40,034 bases of DNA from Fragilariopsis cylindrus CCMP1102 (taxonomy: Eukaryota; Bacillariophyta; Bacillariophyceae; Bacillariales; Bacillariaceae): the NCBI GenBank assembly GCA_900095095.1, contig FMBT01000194.1, positions 1 to 40,034 of the forward strand, in the 5' to 3' direction. Positions 10,734 through 21,400 of the stretch are shown piece by piece. The translations under genes were made by a program, and so were the position numbers. The notes beneath the pieces are model-generated. The model saw only the letters and a program-made list of their open reading frames with translations. It made no database searches and was not told the DNA's origin. Numbering within the stretch: position 1 is the first letter of the stretch; each line of letters begins with the position of its first letter.

Positions 10734-11197
10734 TTTGCAGCCTCCTCTTCCTGTTGTTGCATTACGGTATGATGGTATTTTGTATATAAGAATCGAATGA
10801 AAAAGAGCTGAAAAGAATTCTAGTTTTGAATTTTGAATCGGAATGAAAAATAGCGAGCTCCGTCCCGCATGAAAAGAATTATTGTTTTCTCTCGATTTCG
10901 ATACGCGCATCGTGCGCACAAAATGGTCCAGTGGCATGAAATTTGTTCATAGCCACTTTTTCTTCAAAATAAAAGTGTAAGAAAAAAAAACGCTCAACAA
11001 GAAACACGAACGAAAACCATCATGATAGATGTCGACAATACATAACTGGATGTTATTTTGTAGTGGAAGAAAGAATAATAGAGAAAACGACATTTTCAGT
11101 TTAATACTAAGATAAGGACTGAGCAAAGAAGGGAATTTTTTATTGATACAGTAGGATCTACAGTACTATATCTTCTAGTGAAATAAATATACCAAAA
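10734..11197. promoter_or_regulatory. Divergent promoter region, TCP11 / POP5
   Basis: 464 bp between opposing start codons. It contains an imperfect palindromic ACGCGCATCGTGCGCACAAA at 10903-10922, similar to GC-rich boxes in other intergenic spaces of the window. Confidence 0.45.
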
Positions 11198-11405
11198 ATG
11201 TCGTCGCCATCATCATCATCATCGATGTGTCGATTAGGTGTCCGATGTTCTCCTGTTATAACTGATCCATCAGAATTTAGTACTATACTACTTTTAAGTA
11301 TACGATCATTATTTGGTGAACTTGAATCCCATAGTATCGGATTGAATATATCGTCATCATCTAACAATACCGACGACAACAACAGTACGCAAGAAGAAGA
11401 ACAAG

Positions 11406-11436
<31 letters not shown>

Positions 11437-11617
11437 AAATAGTAGTAGCAATGATAGTAGTAATAGCAATAATAGTAATAATAATAATAACTACCATTTT
11501 CTTGTGGAATGCCACAATAAATCAATTGATGCTATCCGTGCATCGCTTACTATGGTCACGACACCCTCTTATCTACAATCTAAGATTTATCGGTTTGATA
11601 TTATCAATGTTGAATGA
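11198..11617 (+). CDS. POP5: Ribonuclease P/MRP protein subunit, POP5/Rpp14 family
   Basis: 139 residues with no intron. The conserved core is in two blocks: IRSLFGELESHSIGLNI (helix plus strand, compare FGe.G.a...v), and FLVECHNKSIDAIRASLTMV followed by IYRFDIINVE (family pattern ii.ch...v..vraaLtlv ... rv..vSGT). The protein belongs to RNase P and RNase MRP, which mature tRNA 5' ends and rRNA. An insertion of about 45 residues, nearly all Asn/Ser, separates the blocks. The usual N-terminal strand (mVRfKnRYll) is not recognisable; MCRLGVRCSPVI takes its place. ATG 11198 follows an A-rich leader. Ends 97 bp from the convergent patatin gene. POP5 versus Rpp14 cannot be settled by eye. Confidence 0.75.
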
Positions 11618-11654
11618 GATTATAATGTTACTATACTATATTTTTTGTTATATG

Positions 11655-11658
<4 letters not shown>

Positions 11659-11693
<35 letters not shown>
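11659..11693. repeat. (AT)n microsatellite
   Basis: About 35 bp of uninterrupted AT dinucleotide in the short convergent gap between the POP5-like gene and the patatin gene. Confidence 0.95.
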
Positions 11694-11694
<1 letters not shown>

Positions 11695-11714
11695 CAAGCA
11701 ATTTTACAAATCTT

Positions 11715-13008
11715 TTAACTTTTTTTCATTAAACTACTAAACATACCCTGATCTTCCATTATCTTTCCATAAATTTTTCCTTGATTCATTAGACCTCTAA
11801 TTCCTTCTGGTGATAAGGCTTCCACAAAATCCATTCCATTTTTCTTTGAACTCATATATGGATCTTTCGTCCAATCAAGTATAATATTATTATTATTATT
11901 ACTGCTGCTGCTGCTATCAAAATTGCTATTATTAATATTGTTGTCGGGAATATAATCCTCATCTTTGGAAAGAAAACTACCGTCGATGTGTGGTTGTGAT
12001 CTAAAATTACTCGTCAATTTTCCATCCAAGAACCAAGGCTAGGTGGTCGTGGTCATCGTATATAGATAGATATATCAATTATAAAAAGAATACAAGATCA
12101 TATGAGAGATGGTATCCGAAACAATATTGTAATGTGAAGAATAACAAACAGTGATAATTTTACCACAGTAGCATATCATATCATGTCATATTGTATTGTA
12201 TTGTATTGTATATATATTCACAATTTATTTACACAAGGAAATAAAGACTAAAGAAACTTACTAAATGAACACTCGCCATATTACACTTTATCAAATCGTT
12301 GCGATCTTCAAAATTTGATATTTTTGATTTCCCAAAAGAAGGGACGGGGGTTACCAATAATGTTACTCGATCTTGTACAGATTCGATACACGATGATGGT
12401 AATAATTCATCTAACCAATTTTCAATTAGTGGGCCCCAAATACCTTGTAATCCATTTGATCTATCCCAAACACCAGCCTCCTCTGCCATTTTCAATGCAA
12501 GATCGGTTGCAACATAAAAATCAACATTTGTTGCTGTTAATGTTGCCGTTAATGCACCCGCTGATGCACCAGAAAATGTACATATTGATAAATCATATCC
12601 TTCTTCACGTAGAAAATTGACAACACCAGCTTGATGATAAAAGAAAATCCCACCACCAGGAAATACAATATTCGTATTCGTCGTGGTCGATAACGATGAT
12701 GAAGAAGTACTTTTACTGTCTACTATATTTGTTGGGTTGTTGTCAACGTACGCGTCCTCTGTCGAGACTTTTGAAAGAAGAAGACCATAGCGACTGTGAG
12801 GAAAATTGTTTTTTCCTTCATTCCTGTTGTTTTCCAAATATTTACGTAGCATTCTTTTCTTATAATGCGTTCTACATGTATTAAAGGAAAAAACTTCAGA
12901 AATCGCTGATGACGAAATCAAAACAAACAGTAGTATCTGGCAGCTGTAGCGTCGTTGGTGCTGCTGATGATGAGCATTCCGACAAGAAGTTATATCATTC
13001 ATCTTCAT
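11715..13008 (-). CDS. Patatin-like phospholipase with secretory or plastid-type leader
   Basis: Exon 1 is 13008-12262, exon 2 is 12038-11715, 356 residues. The donor is GTAAGT and the acceptor CACCTAG. The phase 0 junction gives NMASVHLPWFLDGKL, the expected motif before the catalytic Asp. Visible hydrolase features are a glycine-rich oxyanion loop FPGGGIFFYHQAG (about residues 116-128), nucleophile elbow SGASAG with Ser149, and catalytic Asp268 in HIDGSF, which together form the Ser-Asp dyad. These enzymes release fatty acids from membrane or storage lipids. The N-terminus has a hydrophobic segment (ILLFVLISSSAISEVFSF) followed by basic residues, consistent with entry to the secretory pathway and possibly the plastid. 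A Ser/Asn insertion sits in the C-terminal part. Confidence 0.9.
12039..12261 (-). other. Spliceosomal intron in the patatin gene
   Basis: Starts GTAAGTTTC, ends CCACCTAG on the minus strand, 223 nt, phase 0. It contains a TATTG/TGTAT pentanucleotide run around 12187-12212. Confidence 0.9.
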
Positions 13009-13491
13009 CTCAGTTTTTGGATACTATTACGGTAGTGGTACCAAACAGCAGGTTCAATAAATAAGATCAGTTCCCCATGCGACGATTGGATTCCATTACT
13101 GATCATGCGATGATGAAGGAAGCTATAAAAGACATTCGGATTACGATTGACATAAAATATTTGATTGACGATTGCAACAACATGATCAAAAGACGATTGA
13201 TATTTCGACTAACTCGATTACGAAATGTAAATATTATTTATGTTGTCAATCACGGATTATTTGATCACGGATGGGACTGTGCATATTTCAAATTTCAAAT
13301 TATCAATGAATAAGACTATTATTGAGATCAACGTCCTCTTACATTAACAGATGATTCGATAGAAACACCACTCAACGTCATATGCACCGGCGAATACGAT
13401 AGAAGCAGCAAGGATCTATTGCAAAGGATATTTGAGCATCATAATATTGGAGACGATCCATGAATTATATCATAGAAGAGAGATAACAGAG
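13009..13491. promoter_or_regulatory. Divergent promoter region, patatin / glycosyltransferase
   Basis: Between opposing genes. A 78-codon ATG frame at 13077-13313 lies here; it has no family signature and an unremarkable composition, so I treat it as leader or chance sequence. Confidence 0.4.
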
Positions 13492-14993
13492 ATGAGATCA
13501 AAAACTCTTCAATACTTCAGAGTTTCTATTCTTTTGCTTCTCTTTCTGTCCGTATTATATTATGCCAACCTACATGATGAATGGATTAAGCTACAGGGAA
13601 AGGGGATGAAACCGTAATGTCTGGAAAACTTGACGTCGTCATCAGGAGAAAAATAATTTCAACAACGATAGGAAAACCAGAAAAAAGTGAAGAGATGAAG
13701 CGATTAGAAAATATAACCAATAATGTCCTTACGGTGCACAGTGCCGAAACTTCGTCATTCGAAACTTTTCCTCCCAAGCAACATTCTGCGAGTGCGGTAC
13801 TGACCATGACTTCACCTGCTCTAATATTACATCATACCAGTGAGAACGCAAGCAATAATAATAGTACTATTTCTTCCAATTATACAACTAATATCGTGAA
13901 TATAGAAGACAATGAATCATTCCTATGGCGAGGTGCTCAATCACGGCTGTGTACACATATCAAAAAAGAGAAACGTAAAATGATTGCTACCAATAATAAA
14001 TCAGTAGTAAAACAAAAAATACAATTGGTCCTGGTCATTCCATGCAAAAAATATCACGAGCGGCACCAGCATGGTAATTTCATGCTTGGGTTTTATGCAA
14101 TGAAACTTGCTGCAATGGCATATCAGGTAGATTTTTCATTTCGTTGCGAGGAAGATGAAGGCCAACAATACTTGTTGTGGTGGCTACAATCAAAAGAACA
14201 CCTTGGAGAGACAATATCATCGTCTTCGTCATTATCAACTTTATCTACAGGTACAAACATAGTACACATCGAAAACTATGATTATTCAGTTAATCATGAC
14301 TTGTATAGTCCTCCACAACCAACAACTGATGTTGCTTGTCGAGGAATGGGCTACGTTGCTCTACACTACGCTTCTGAGTATGCTATGAAAGACTTACGTC
14401 GCATGGCGATGGAATTGCTCCCTTCGATGCATAATAAAGGAATGATAATAGATGAGGTGGCAATTCATCTCCGGTGTGGTGATATTCTCAACCCCAACAG
14501 TATCTCACGGAATGATAAAAACTATGGACTGATACAATTCCAAGCGTACCGTAAGAGAATTCCACCAACAGTCAATTCGATTGGAATCGTTACGGCTCCA
14601 TTTGAAGAAGAAAACAGACGAAAACAAGATCATGGATCTGGATTATTATGTCAGACACTTGTTCAGAAGTTGGTAGACTACCTTCAAACACATTTTCCAA
14701 GCACGGCAATCCATATTCGTAATGATCCTAGTGAGAGCATTCCTGAGGTAGTATCACGATTGATACTGGCCAAGCACAATTTTTGCGTTCGAAGTACGTT
14801 TTGTTTATTTCCCTCTATCGCGTCATACGGTATCAGTCATGTACAAAGCGGTGGTACTGCCTATTTCTTCAACGAGATTTCAAAGGTCTACAATAATATC
14901 AATCTGATGGATGAGCCATTTTTGGTCACACATGATATCAAAGATAGAGGCTTCCATTCGACTCTTCAATGGCTTACTGGAAGCAACATGTAG
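13492..14993 (+). CDS. Probable type II membrane glycosyltransferase with HLRxGD motif; one apparent frameshift
   Basis: ATG 13492 begins MRSKTLQYFRVSILLLLFLS, a signal anchor, and the frame ends at TAA 13615-13617. A -1 change in the GGGG run near 13603-13606 joins it to the 458-codon frame (DETVMSGKLDVVIRRK). The corrected span is an exact codon multiple, about 500 residues. The lumenal part has DEVAIHLRCGDIL, like the HxRxGD nucleotide-sugar motif of fucosyltransferase-like GT-B enzymes. Near the C-terminus, LAKHNFCVRSTFCLFPSIAS lies where such enzymes carry their S-T-F-S type donor motif. Several N-x-S/T sequons occur in the stem. The exact GT family and substrate are not resolved. Without the upstream piece the protein would lack its membrane anchor. 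Confidence 0.55.
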
Positions 14994-15060
14994 ATAATCA
15001 TACTAGAACCATTTTTCGTATGCATTTCCTATGAATGTTGAGCTTATATTAACACACACA

Positions 15061-15100
<40 letters not shown>

Positions 15101-15289
15101 ACTACAATGCAAGGCATAGTGAAGTAGAAGATTTCATTTCTTACTTCTATAGTATGTATTTATAAAGGTGTAACAATTTTAGACGGCTCTCGATCAATAT
15201 AGCAGCGACAGAACAGCAAGTATAGCAATAATATAGCTGCAAGAAGAAGGAATCGTTCCTTCTTCATTTTGTACGTCCGTCATATCAAA
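14994..15289. other. Convergent 3' region with (TA)n microsatellite
   Basis: 296 bp between the ends of the glycosyltransferase and MsrB genes, containing a (TA)n run at about 15065-15098. No gene is visible. Confidence 0.7.
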
Positions 15290-16042
15290 TTAACTGAAAT
15301 AGTAGTTAACTTTGGTGGGTACTTCATCCCCAACAACTACCGTCCCCTCATCCGGCTTAAAATTTAACGCTACGCCATCAATACAAAACCTTTTTCCAGT
15401 TTTTTCTGCAGGTGTACCAGGAAAGATGTAGCCGTCATTGAATAAGTCTCCCATGTGTCCACCACAATTCTTACAACGTACTTCAGATCCTCCTAAGGTA
15501 GCTGCTAACATATTTTTTTTTTCTACCTCTACACCAACTAAAGCGCTTGCAAAACTTGGCCAACCGGTACCGCTATGGAATTTTTCCTTTGAGAGGAATA
15601 GTGGGGTACTACAACCTGCACAATTATACGTTCCAGTACGTTCTTCCGCTTCTAGGACAGATGAATATTGCTGTTCGGTTCCACCAGTCCTAAGAATGTT
15701 GTATTGGCGCGTTGTTAATGTACTTTTCCATTCGTCATCACTTTTTTGAAGATTATAACCATCAGAACGTGATTTAGTGGCTGCTTGACTCGTAGCTGGC
15801 AGACCAGCCGTAGCGGCGGTGAGAATAGCCATTTGCATCATAGATCGTCGCTTTTGACTGTCAGCAGACGATGACGACGACGACGACAAACCATTATTAT
15901 TGTCATTATTTGAAACGGCTGTCAATCTACTTGTACTTTCAGTTCTTCGCTGTTGTTGAACGAATGCGGAAGCTGTATTATGGCTATCCAATAACAAACA
16001 CAGAAGCACTGCAGCAGCAACAACAAAAGACCTGTTCGTCAT
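15290..16042 (-). CDS. MSRB: Peptide-methionine (R)-S-oxide reductase, plastid / thylakoid-lumen targeted
   Basis: 250 residues from ATG 16042; the frame is open upstream but only with non-ATG codons. The catalytic domain is complete. Zinc ligands are in CAGC (141, 144) and CKNC (190, 193), substrate-binding motif HSGTGWPSF, GGHMGDLFNDG, and catalytic Cys220 in RFCIDGVALNF. It reduces methionine-R-sulfoxide in oxidised proteins. The leader is in three parts: a hydrophobic signal peptide, then ASAF (residues 24-27), the diatom plastid junction, then a Ser/Asn-rich transit stretch. A second signal-like segment follows, with KRRSMMQMAILTAATAG (twin Arg 65-66) ending SQAA. This matches Tat-type thylakoid targeting. 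The catalytic residue is Cys, not Sec. No intron. Confidence 0.95.
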   Translation of the reverse strand: MTNRSFVVAAAVLLCLLLDSHNTASAFVQQQRRTESTSRLTAVSNNDNNNGLSSSSSSSADSQKRRSMMQMAILTAATAGLPATSQAATKSRSDGYNLQKSDDEWKSTLTTRQYNILRTGGTEQQYSSVLEAEERTGTYNCAGCSTPLFLSKEKFHSGTGWPSFASALVGVEVEKKNMLAATLGGSEVRCKNCGGHMGDLFNDGYIFPGTPAEKTGKRFCIDGVALNFKPDEGTVVVGDEVPTKVNYYFS

Positions 16043-16346
16043 CTTCTCTTTTTCTTGTAGTGATAGAGTAGATTCTCGTTTCAACTTCAAAATTCTTGAA
16101 TGTATGAATCACTTCGTTCATTGATCAAAGCATCGAGAGTCAAGAGAACGACGAACGTTAAAAAGCAAAAGATTAAGATCTGGGATCTAGTCCGTGATCA
16201 AATCCAGTCCCGCATCCACCATCACAACACATTGCACTCCACCATCACAAAACTACAATAACACAACCCACGATCGGTCGACATACATTCTTAGTATTAG
16301 TAATAATAGAACAAACATCGAAAAGTAGCACTACCATCGCTAAAAA
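16043..16346. promoter_or_regulatory. Divergent promoter region, MSRB / RBMX2-like
   Basis: 304 bp between opposing starts. The part near 16200-16270 is C/A-rich with ACCATCACAACAC and ACCATCACAAAAC repeats. No defined factor site is recognised. Confidence 0.4.
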
Positions 16347-17279
16347 ATGAATACCATACGTGAGATTGAAAAGATCAATCAACAAGAATTGGACCTTGGG
16401 ATCGCTGGAACGTCCGCTTCATGGCATACGCAATTTGCTAATTCCGCTTGGTGTTATTTAGGAAATATCGATCATCAACTTACCGAAGGTGATATCTTGT
16501 GTATAATGAGTCAATTCGGTGAAGTAGAAGATATCCATTTAGTTCGTGATGAGGAAACAGGAAAATCACGTGGTTTTGCTTTTTTGAAATATGAAGATTC
16601 AAGGAGTTGTATATTAGCAGTCGATAATCTATGTGGTGTGTTAGTGTTGGGAAGATCACTTCGAGTGGATCATGTTGAGCAGTATCGATTGCCGAAAAAA
16701 TTACAGGAACAGGAAGAATCTAAGGTAGCAGGTGCAGAACAAAAACAAATTAACGATGGTTCTGCTGGACACGCTTATAAGGATATGGAATTAGAAAACA
16801 ATTATAATATCCATGAAGGGATGGATTTATTTGCGCCACCACTACCCTCCTCCAAAAATGACAACAATAATAACAAAACAAAAAACATGATGAAAGATAA
16901 AAGTAACGACGAAGAACACAAAAAACAAGAAAAATTGAAACGCAAAGAAGATCGAAAAAGACAACGAGAAGAAAAAGAACAAAGAAAACGAAGAAGAGAA
17001 GAAAAAAGAGAAATGAGTGAAGAAAAAAAGCGACAGAAACGATCACACAAGCATCGGCGGCGTAGTAGAAGCGGCGACGACGACGACAGTGGTAGTGACG
17101 ATGGCAATGATAATGGCGACGGAAAAAAAGTTAGTAAAAGAAGTGATATAAAATCAAAAGATACAATAGATGATTGTAATGACAACGATACAGAACGAAG
17201 AAGAAAAGAGCGTAAACGACATCGGAGCAATCATTCATCGTCGTCCAGTAGATCTAAAAACGACAAACAAGATACTTAG
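16347..17279 (+). CDS. IST3: RNA-binding motif protein RBMX2 / Ist3 (Snu17), RES-complex splicing factor
   Basis: 310 residues, intronless, ATG after TAAAAA. The start MNTIREIEKINQQELDLGI and then SWHTQFANSAWCYLGNI are hallmarks of RBMX2/Ist3, which binds Bud13 and Pml1 in the RES complex of activated spliceosomes. There is a single RRM at about residues 34-112 with RNP2 CYLGNI and RNP1 RGFAFLKY. It contains TEGDILCIMSQFGEVEDIHL and SCILAVDNLCG, and ends RVDHVEQYRLPKK, the helix that docks partners. The C-terminal 160 residues are highly charged KR/ED-rich and then RS/KR-rich (RRKERKRHRSNHSSSSS), as in metazoan and plant forms. It is a nuclear pre-mRNA splicing and retention factor. Confidence 0.95.
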   Translation: MNTIREIEKINQQELDLGIAGTSASWHTQFANSAWCYLGNIDHQLTEGDILCIMSQFGEVEDIHLVRDEETGKSRGFAFLKYEDSRSCILAVDNLCGVLVLGRSLRVDHVEQYRLPKKLQEQEESKVAGAEQKQINDGSAGHAYKDMELENNYNIHEGMDLFAPPLPSSKNDNNNNKTKNMMKDKSNDEEHKKQEKLKRKEDRKRQREEKEQRKRRREEKREMSEEKKRQKRSHKHRRRSRSGDDDDSGSDDGNDNGDGKKVSKRSDIKSKDTIDDCNDNDTERRRKERKRHRSNHSSSSSRSKNDKQDT

Positions 17280-18492
17280 AATAAAAATACGAAAGTTGTA
17301 CGATGGCAAATCCCTTTTACGGTCCTTGTTTCTAAACCGACTGTCGTCTACGACACACGCAGCATCTTCTCGTGTTGTTTTGAGAAGTAGGAGGCATCGC
17401 TTGTTGTTGTTGCTGTTGTTTTCTTTAGTATTCGGATTAGTATTTTAATTCAATTACAATTTATTTAGACATATCAAATGCATATTCATTGACGCTATCA
17501 TCGCATTTGTTTGCCCAATTATCACTGAGACCTACCATCTAAGATTATAATAAATGGTATGTCATACATGCATCCCTTCAATGGACCACAACTTAATTCT
17601 TCCTTTTTTATCATGAGAGAAGCTAGGTTGGTGATTAATGATGTACATCATGATAAGGATACTGAGATGAAAATCAAGTAGAATTGGATGATGATGTATT
17701 CTCTGTATTCACTCCACAAACACCTACCTACTGCTGAAGATTTCTTGATTATACTCATGTTGTTGCTGGAGATACCAACATGGAATCCTTGCTCTGAATC
17801 ATTTGCAACTACATGTTTTCCTGAGATTAATGCCAAAAAATCCTTCTCCATCAAGGGGGGGGGGTGGGGGGGGTGAATCTGATGACCTGGTACTACATGC
17901 GAATTCTTTGCTTGCTTGGTTGATGAGGATCTCTTAATCATATTATATTGATACCAAGGTCATCATGTGGTGTTTGCTTGATTTTAGACTACAATACTAC
18001 TACGGGACAACTTTCACGCGCAAATGTATTTTTATCTACTAAGTATCCATAAACAAGCGTTAAAAATATAATTTAAAATAAGCCCGTGTTCATGCAACGC
18101 ACGCCTTCTTCGTCGCTAAGTTTATCAAACGAACTGCATGCTGTTATCGGCAGAATTTTCTCATATTTTTACGGACGTACTGTAGCGTAATAGCGTAATT
18201 CAGTAATACTAAGTAACACAAAGATTGAAAGCATAAACAATTATAATTCGACGCCTTGAACAAGTACTTTGTACCTACAGTACTGTAGCTAGTCGAGACT
18301 TCTAAGTGCTTAGACCTTGTTACAAGAAGTTGTTCTCTTTACTTGTGTGGCCGCAATACAATCCTGGTCGCTGGCTGATCGTTGCTGACTGATCTCTACC
18401 ATCACAAAAATTAACATACACATAAAACATACCGGTAAAAAGCTGAGAGAGAGGGAGAGAGACGTGTATCGCGTATTTTTTAAAGGAGTGCG
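17280..18492. other. 1.2-kb intergenic region with a G-run
   Basis: No convincing gene. Short open frames on both strands at about 17648-17941 have no family signature and probably come from decayed sequence. It includes a near-pure G tract at 17855-17873 and CACGCGCAAATG at about 18016. The last ~200 bp are presumably the promoter of the BAR/PH gene. Confidence 0.5.
17855..17873 (+). repeat. G10-T-G8 homopolymer tract
   Basis: Nineteen bases containing a single T, in an otherwise AT-rich region. Long enough for G-quadruplex formation and also error-prone for sequencing, so the exact length is uncertain. Confidence 0.8.
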
Positions 18493-21400
18493 ATGCCGTC
18501 CGAAGATCCAGCAAAAACAATCGAGGCTCCGGCTGTTGATAAAAGAATAACTAAGACGGCGACAACACCCGGTTCTAATAGAAGTACTCGACGCAAGCCG
18601 CATAAGACCCCGCCAACTCATCCATCGAAGAATCATCATTCTTCTTCTCGACGTAATGACGGTTCGCCGAGAAAAGCCAGTAGTGGTGGTATCAGTAGCA
18701 AAACATCTCCAAATAAATGCATATGTGGTCTTGGTGTGACATGTAATGGTATGACGCAAGCTTTTCGGATGCTACAAGATCCGAGATCATACTGTGTAGA
18801 ATTGCCACGATACAGAAAAGATCCACCAGCATTTAAATACGTCTTTCGAAACAATTTACGTCAGGCCTATCTACGACAGCTGGTTCGACAAAATCCCACC
18901 AATAACGAATTGCTACTAGAATTAATAGCGTCGTCCGACAGAAAAGAAAGTTCGACAGATAGTTACGTTCCCAAACGATGTTACGTCGCCCTTCATCATT
19001 TCCATCCAACTGTTGTTCGGGCCTTTTATGAAAATCCGCTAACATCGGCACAAAAACATAGAGTTCCGATAAGTATTACCGAACACGAACTTAATGAACT
19101 TGAGATGGAATGTTACAAAGATGATCAAATCTTGTCGGTTAGTGGCATTCCCACCGGTGGATACTACTTCACTCCTAGCTACGCACATAAAAAAGCCCAC
19201 GAGGACTTAAAAGTATTAATAAAAACCTGGAAGTTGCCGCGAAAAACTAAACAGAAAAGGTCTAGTCCAGGTATAAGTAAAAATGTTCCAAACAATATTG
19301 AGATAACAACTCCCAAAAACGACGAAGAGAAACTGGCTAAACCCGACTCTAGTTTTAAAGAAGAGAAACAAAAAGACGCTAAGAACGACAGTGATGAAGT
19401 AATAAATGAAGTAACAAATAGTCCATCAGATAAAGATGATACTGACAAGAATAAAAATGATACAATGAATGAATTCGAAGTTGGTGATGGTGATGGTGAC
19501 GATACTTTTGCCACTTCATTTGCTGGCGAAGAATTTGATAAAATTTGGGGCAAGTCTTCCAAAAGAGAAATCGAATCTAGCGTCGTCAGTGATACAATCA
19601 TAGAGGAGGAAGACGACCAAGCGATCAAGGAAGAAGAAAATGACGAGATAGGTGATCGTTCGGTAGACGCAGCGGTAGATGCTGATGAGAGTGCACAACA
19701 CACCAGTAGAGACTCTCTTTCGTCGCGACGGTCCGTTGATCGCCCTTGGGCAACTCCAAAGTACAGGAGAGATCGAGACAATGCACCGAGAAGGGTATCT
19801 GGAGCTGCCGATTATATCGATCCGAATGCTTGTGAATTAAATAGCAAGCTTGCAGCCACATCAGAAATAATTGATGACGGAGAAGATATTGCTAGAATTG
19901 CAGCAGATATGACAGTGTTCCAAATACACCGAGAAGAAAAGAACGATGTAGTATCACCTATGTCTTCTATTCCAGGCTCCCCTAAACGGTATTATTCTGC
20001 TAAGACTCCGTATTCCCCCAGTCGCCGACCTGATGATGATGCAGTGTCTCTAAGCAGTGCAGAAAGTGGCACCTCTTACGAAAAATACGTGAAGCTCGAT
20101 CATCAACTTCCAGGTACGGATCCTACCTTGCGAATCCAAGTACACAATGATTTAATTGCTTGGGAATCAAAGCGACGATCAGATCTTGCTCAACAATTAG
20201 AGTACAATCGCGAACGATGGAAAGCTGCTTGCAACGTTATGAATGATGGTATAGTAGAGGCACAGCATGCTGAAAGGTTGATTTTAGGTATTTCAAAAGC
20301 TTCGAGGCTTTTTGCTAACTCTCTTCGTGCAGTATACGATGACAAATTGTTGGATGATAAAGGGAATACCGTCAAGAATTCGTTTCTCCAGAATCGCCTC
20401 GCAAAACAGAGAAGTGGGTTTGAATATTCCATCGAGAGTTCTGCTGAAGATTCGAAACAAGGGCCGGGACAATCAATCCTACTTGACTCTATCGTTAATG
20501 CACAATTAGAAGTAGCTAAGGCATTCATCGAAAACTCGGAGCATACGGAACAAGAAATTTTGCCAGAAATCACCGAATTGAAGGAAGATATCCAAAAGAA
20601 TTCTCGAGAACTCGAGTCGATTGGCGATGCCGTTATTTTGGAATTGAAGCGGTCAGAAATTGAAGTAAAAAATATCTGGGGTAAGTGCCATATAAATTCA
20701 GCCGCATGTTATATTTTGCTGTGTTTTCATTAAGTAAATATCTCTACCACGGATTCACCTTAAACATGTCGTTTCATTTTAAAGATGTATTTGATGCGAT
20801 GGTTACCGGGGATCTAATGGAATATTCTGTACATGGTAGCGCACATGGCGGAAGCTCCCATGGTGGAAGCTTTCATTCTTCTTCACTGACAGGTGGTTCT
20901 GGTAGTGTTCATGGATTCTTAACTCCTGGGAATGACAATGAAGCTCCAATCGTCTCTTCGGCTCAATCCCCTCACGTGAAGAGTGCGTTCCATCAGCTTG
21001 GTCGTGTTGAAGATGGATGGCTCATAGAAATGTATTACAAATCGGCAGTGGCGTATCAACGATCCGTCTTCGGTGCAGCCGATATGGAGCTTCGTAATCT
21101 ATTTCAAGAAATAACAACGCTAGAAGAAACACGATTTAGAAAATTGCACCAATTAATGCTTGCGTTTGCCCCGCGGCAAAGGAGGCTATTTAATAAGTTA
21201 CCTGAGGAGCTAAAGAATGTTTTAGAAAACCTAGTAGGATTGCGAATTGACGAAGAATCGTTGCAGAAGGTTCTTGATGAATCGGTTCAAGATCGATCTA
21301 GGGAGCATTTGAAAGGCTCTACAGCGCACAAGTCTTCGATCATGAATCGTTCCAGAGTAAACGCGCCTGTTGACTCCGCCGAAAACGAAATTGAAGATAT

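Noticed and set aside
13077..13313. 78-codon plus-strand ATG frame upstream of the HLRxGD glycosyltransferase
   Set aside because: Rich in Ile/Asp/Arg as random AT-rich sequence would be, with no motif; more likely leader sequence of the downstream gene.
16802..17230. 142-codon minus-strand frame rich in Leu/Ser/Phe
   Set aside because: Mirror image of the charged KR/RS-rich tail of the RBMX2-like gene on the other strand.
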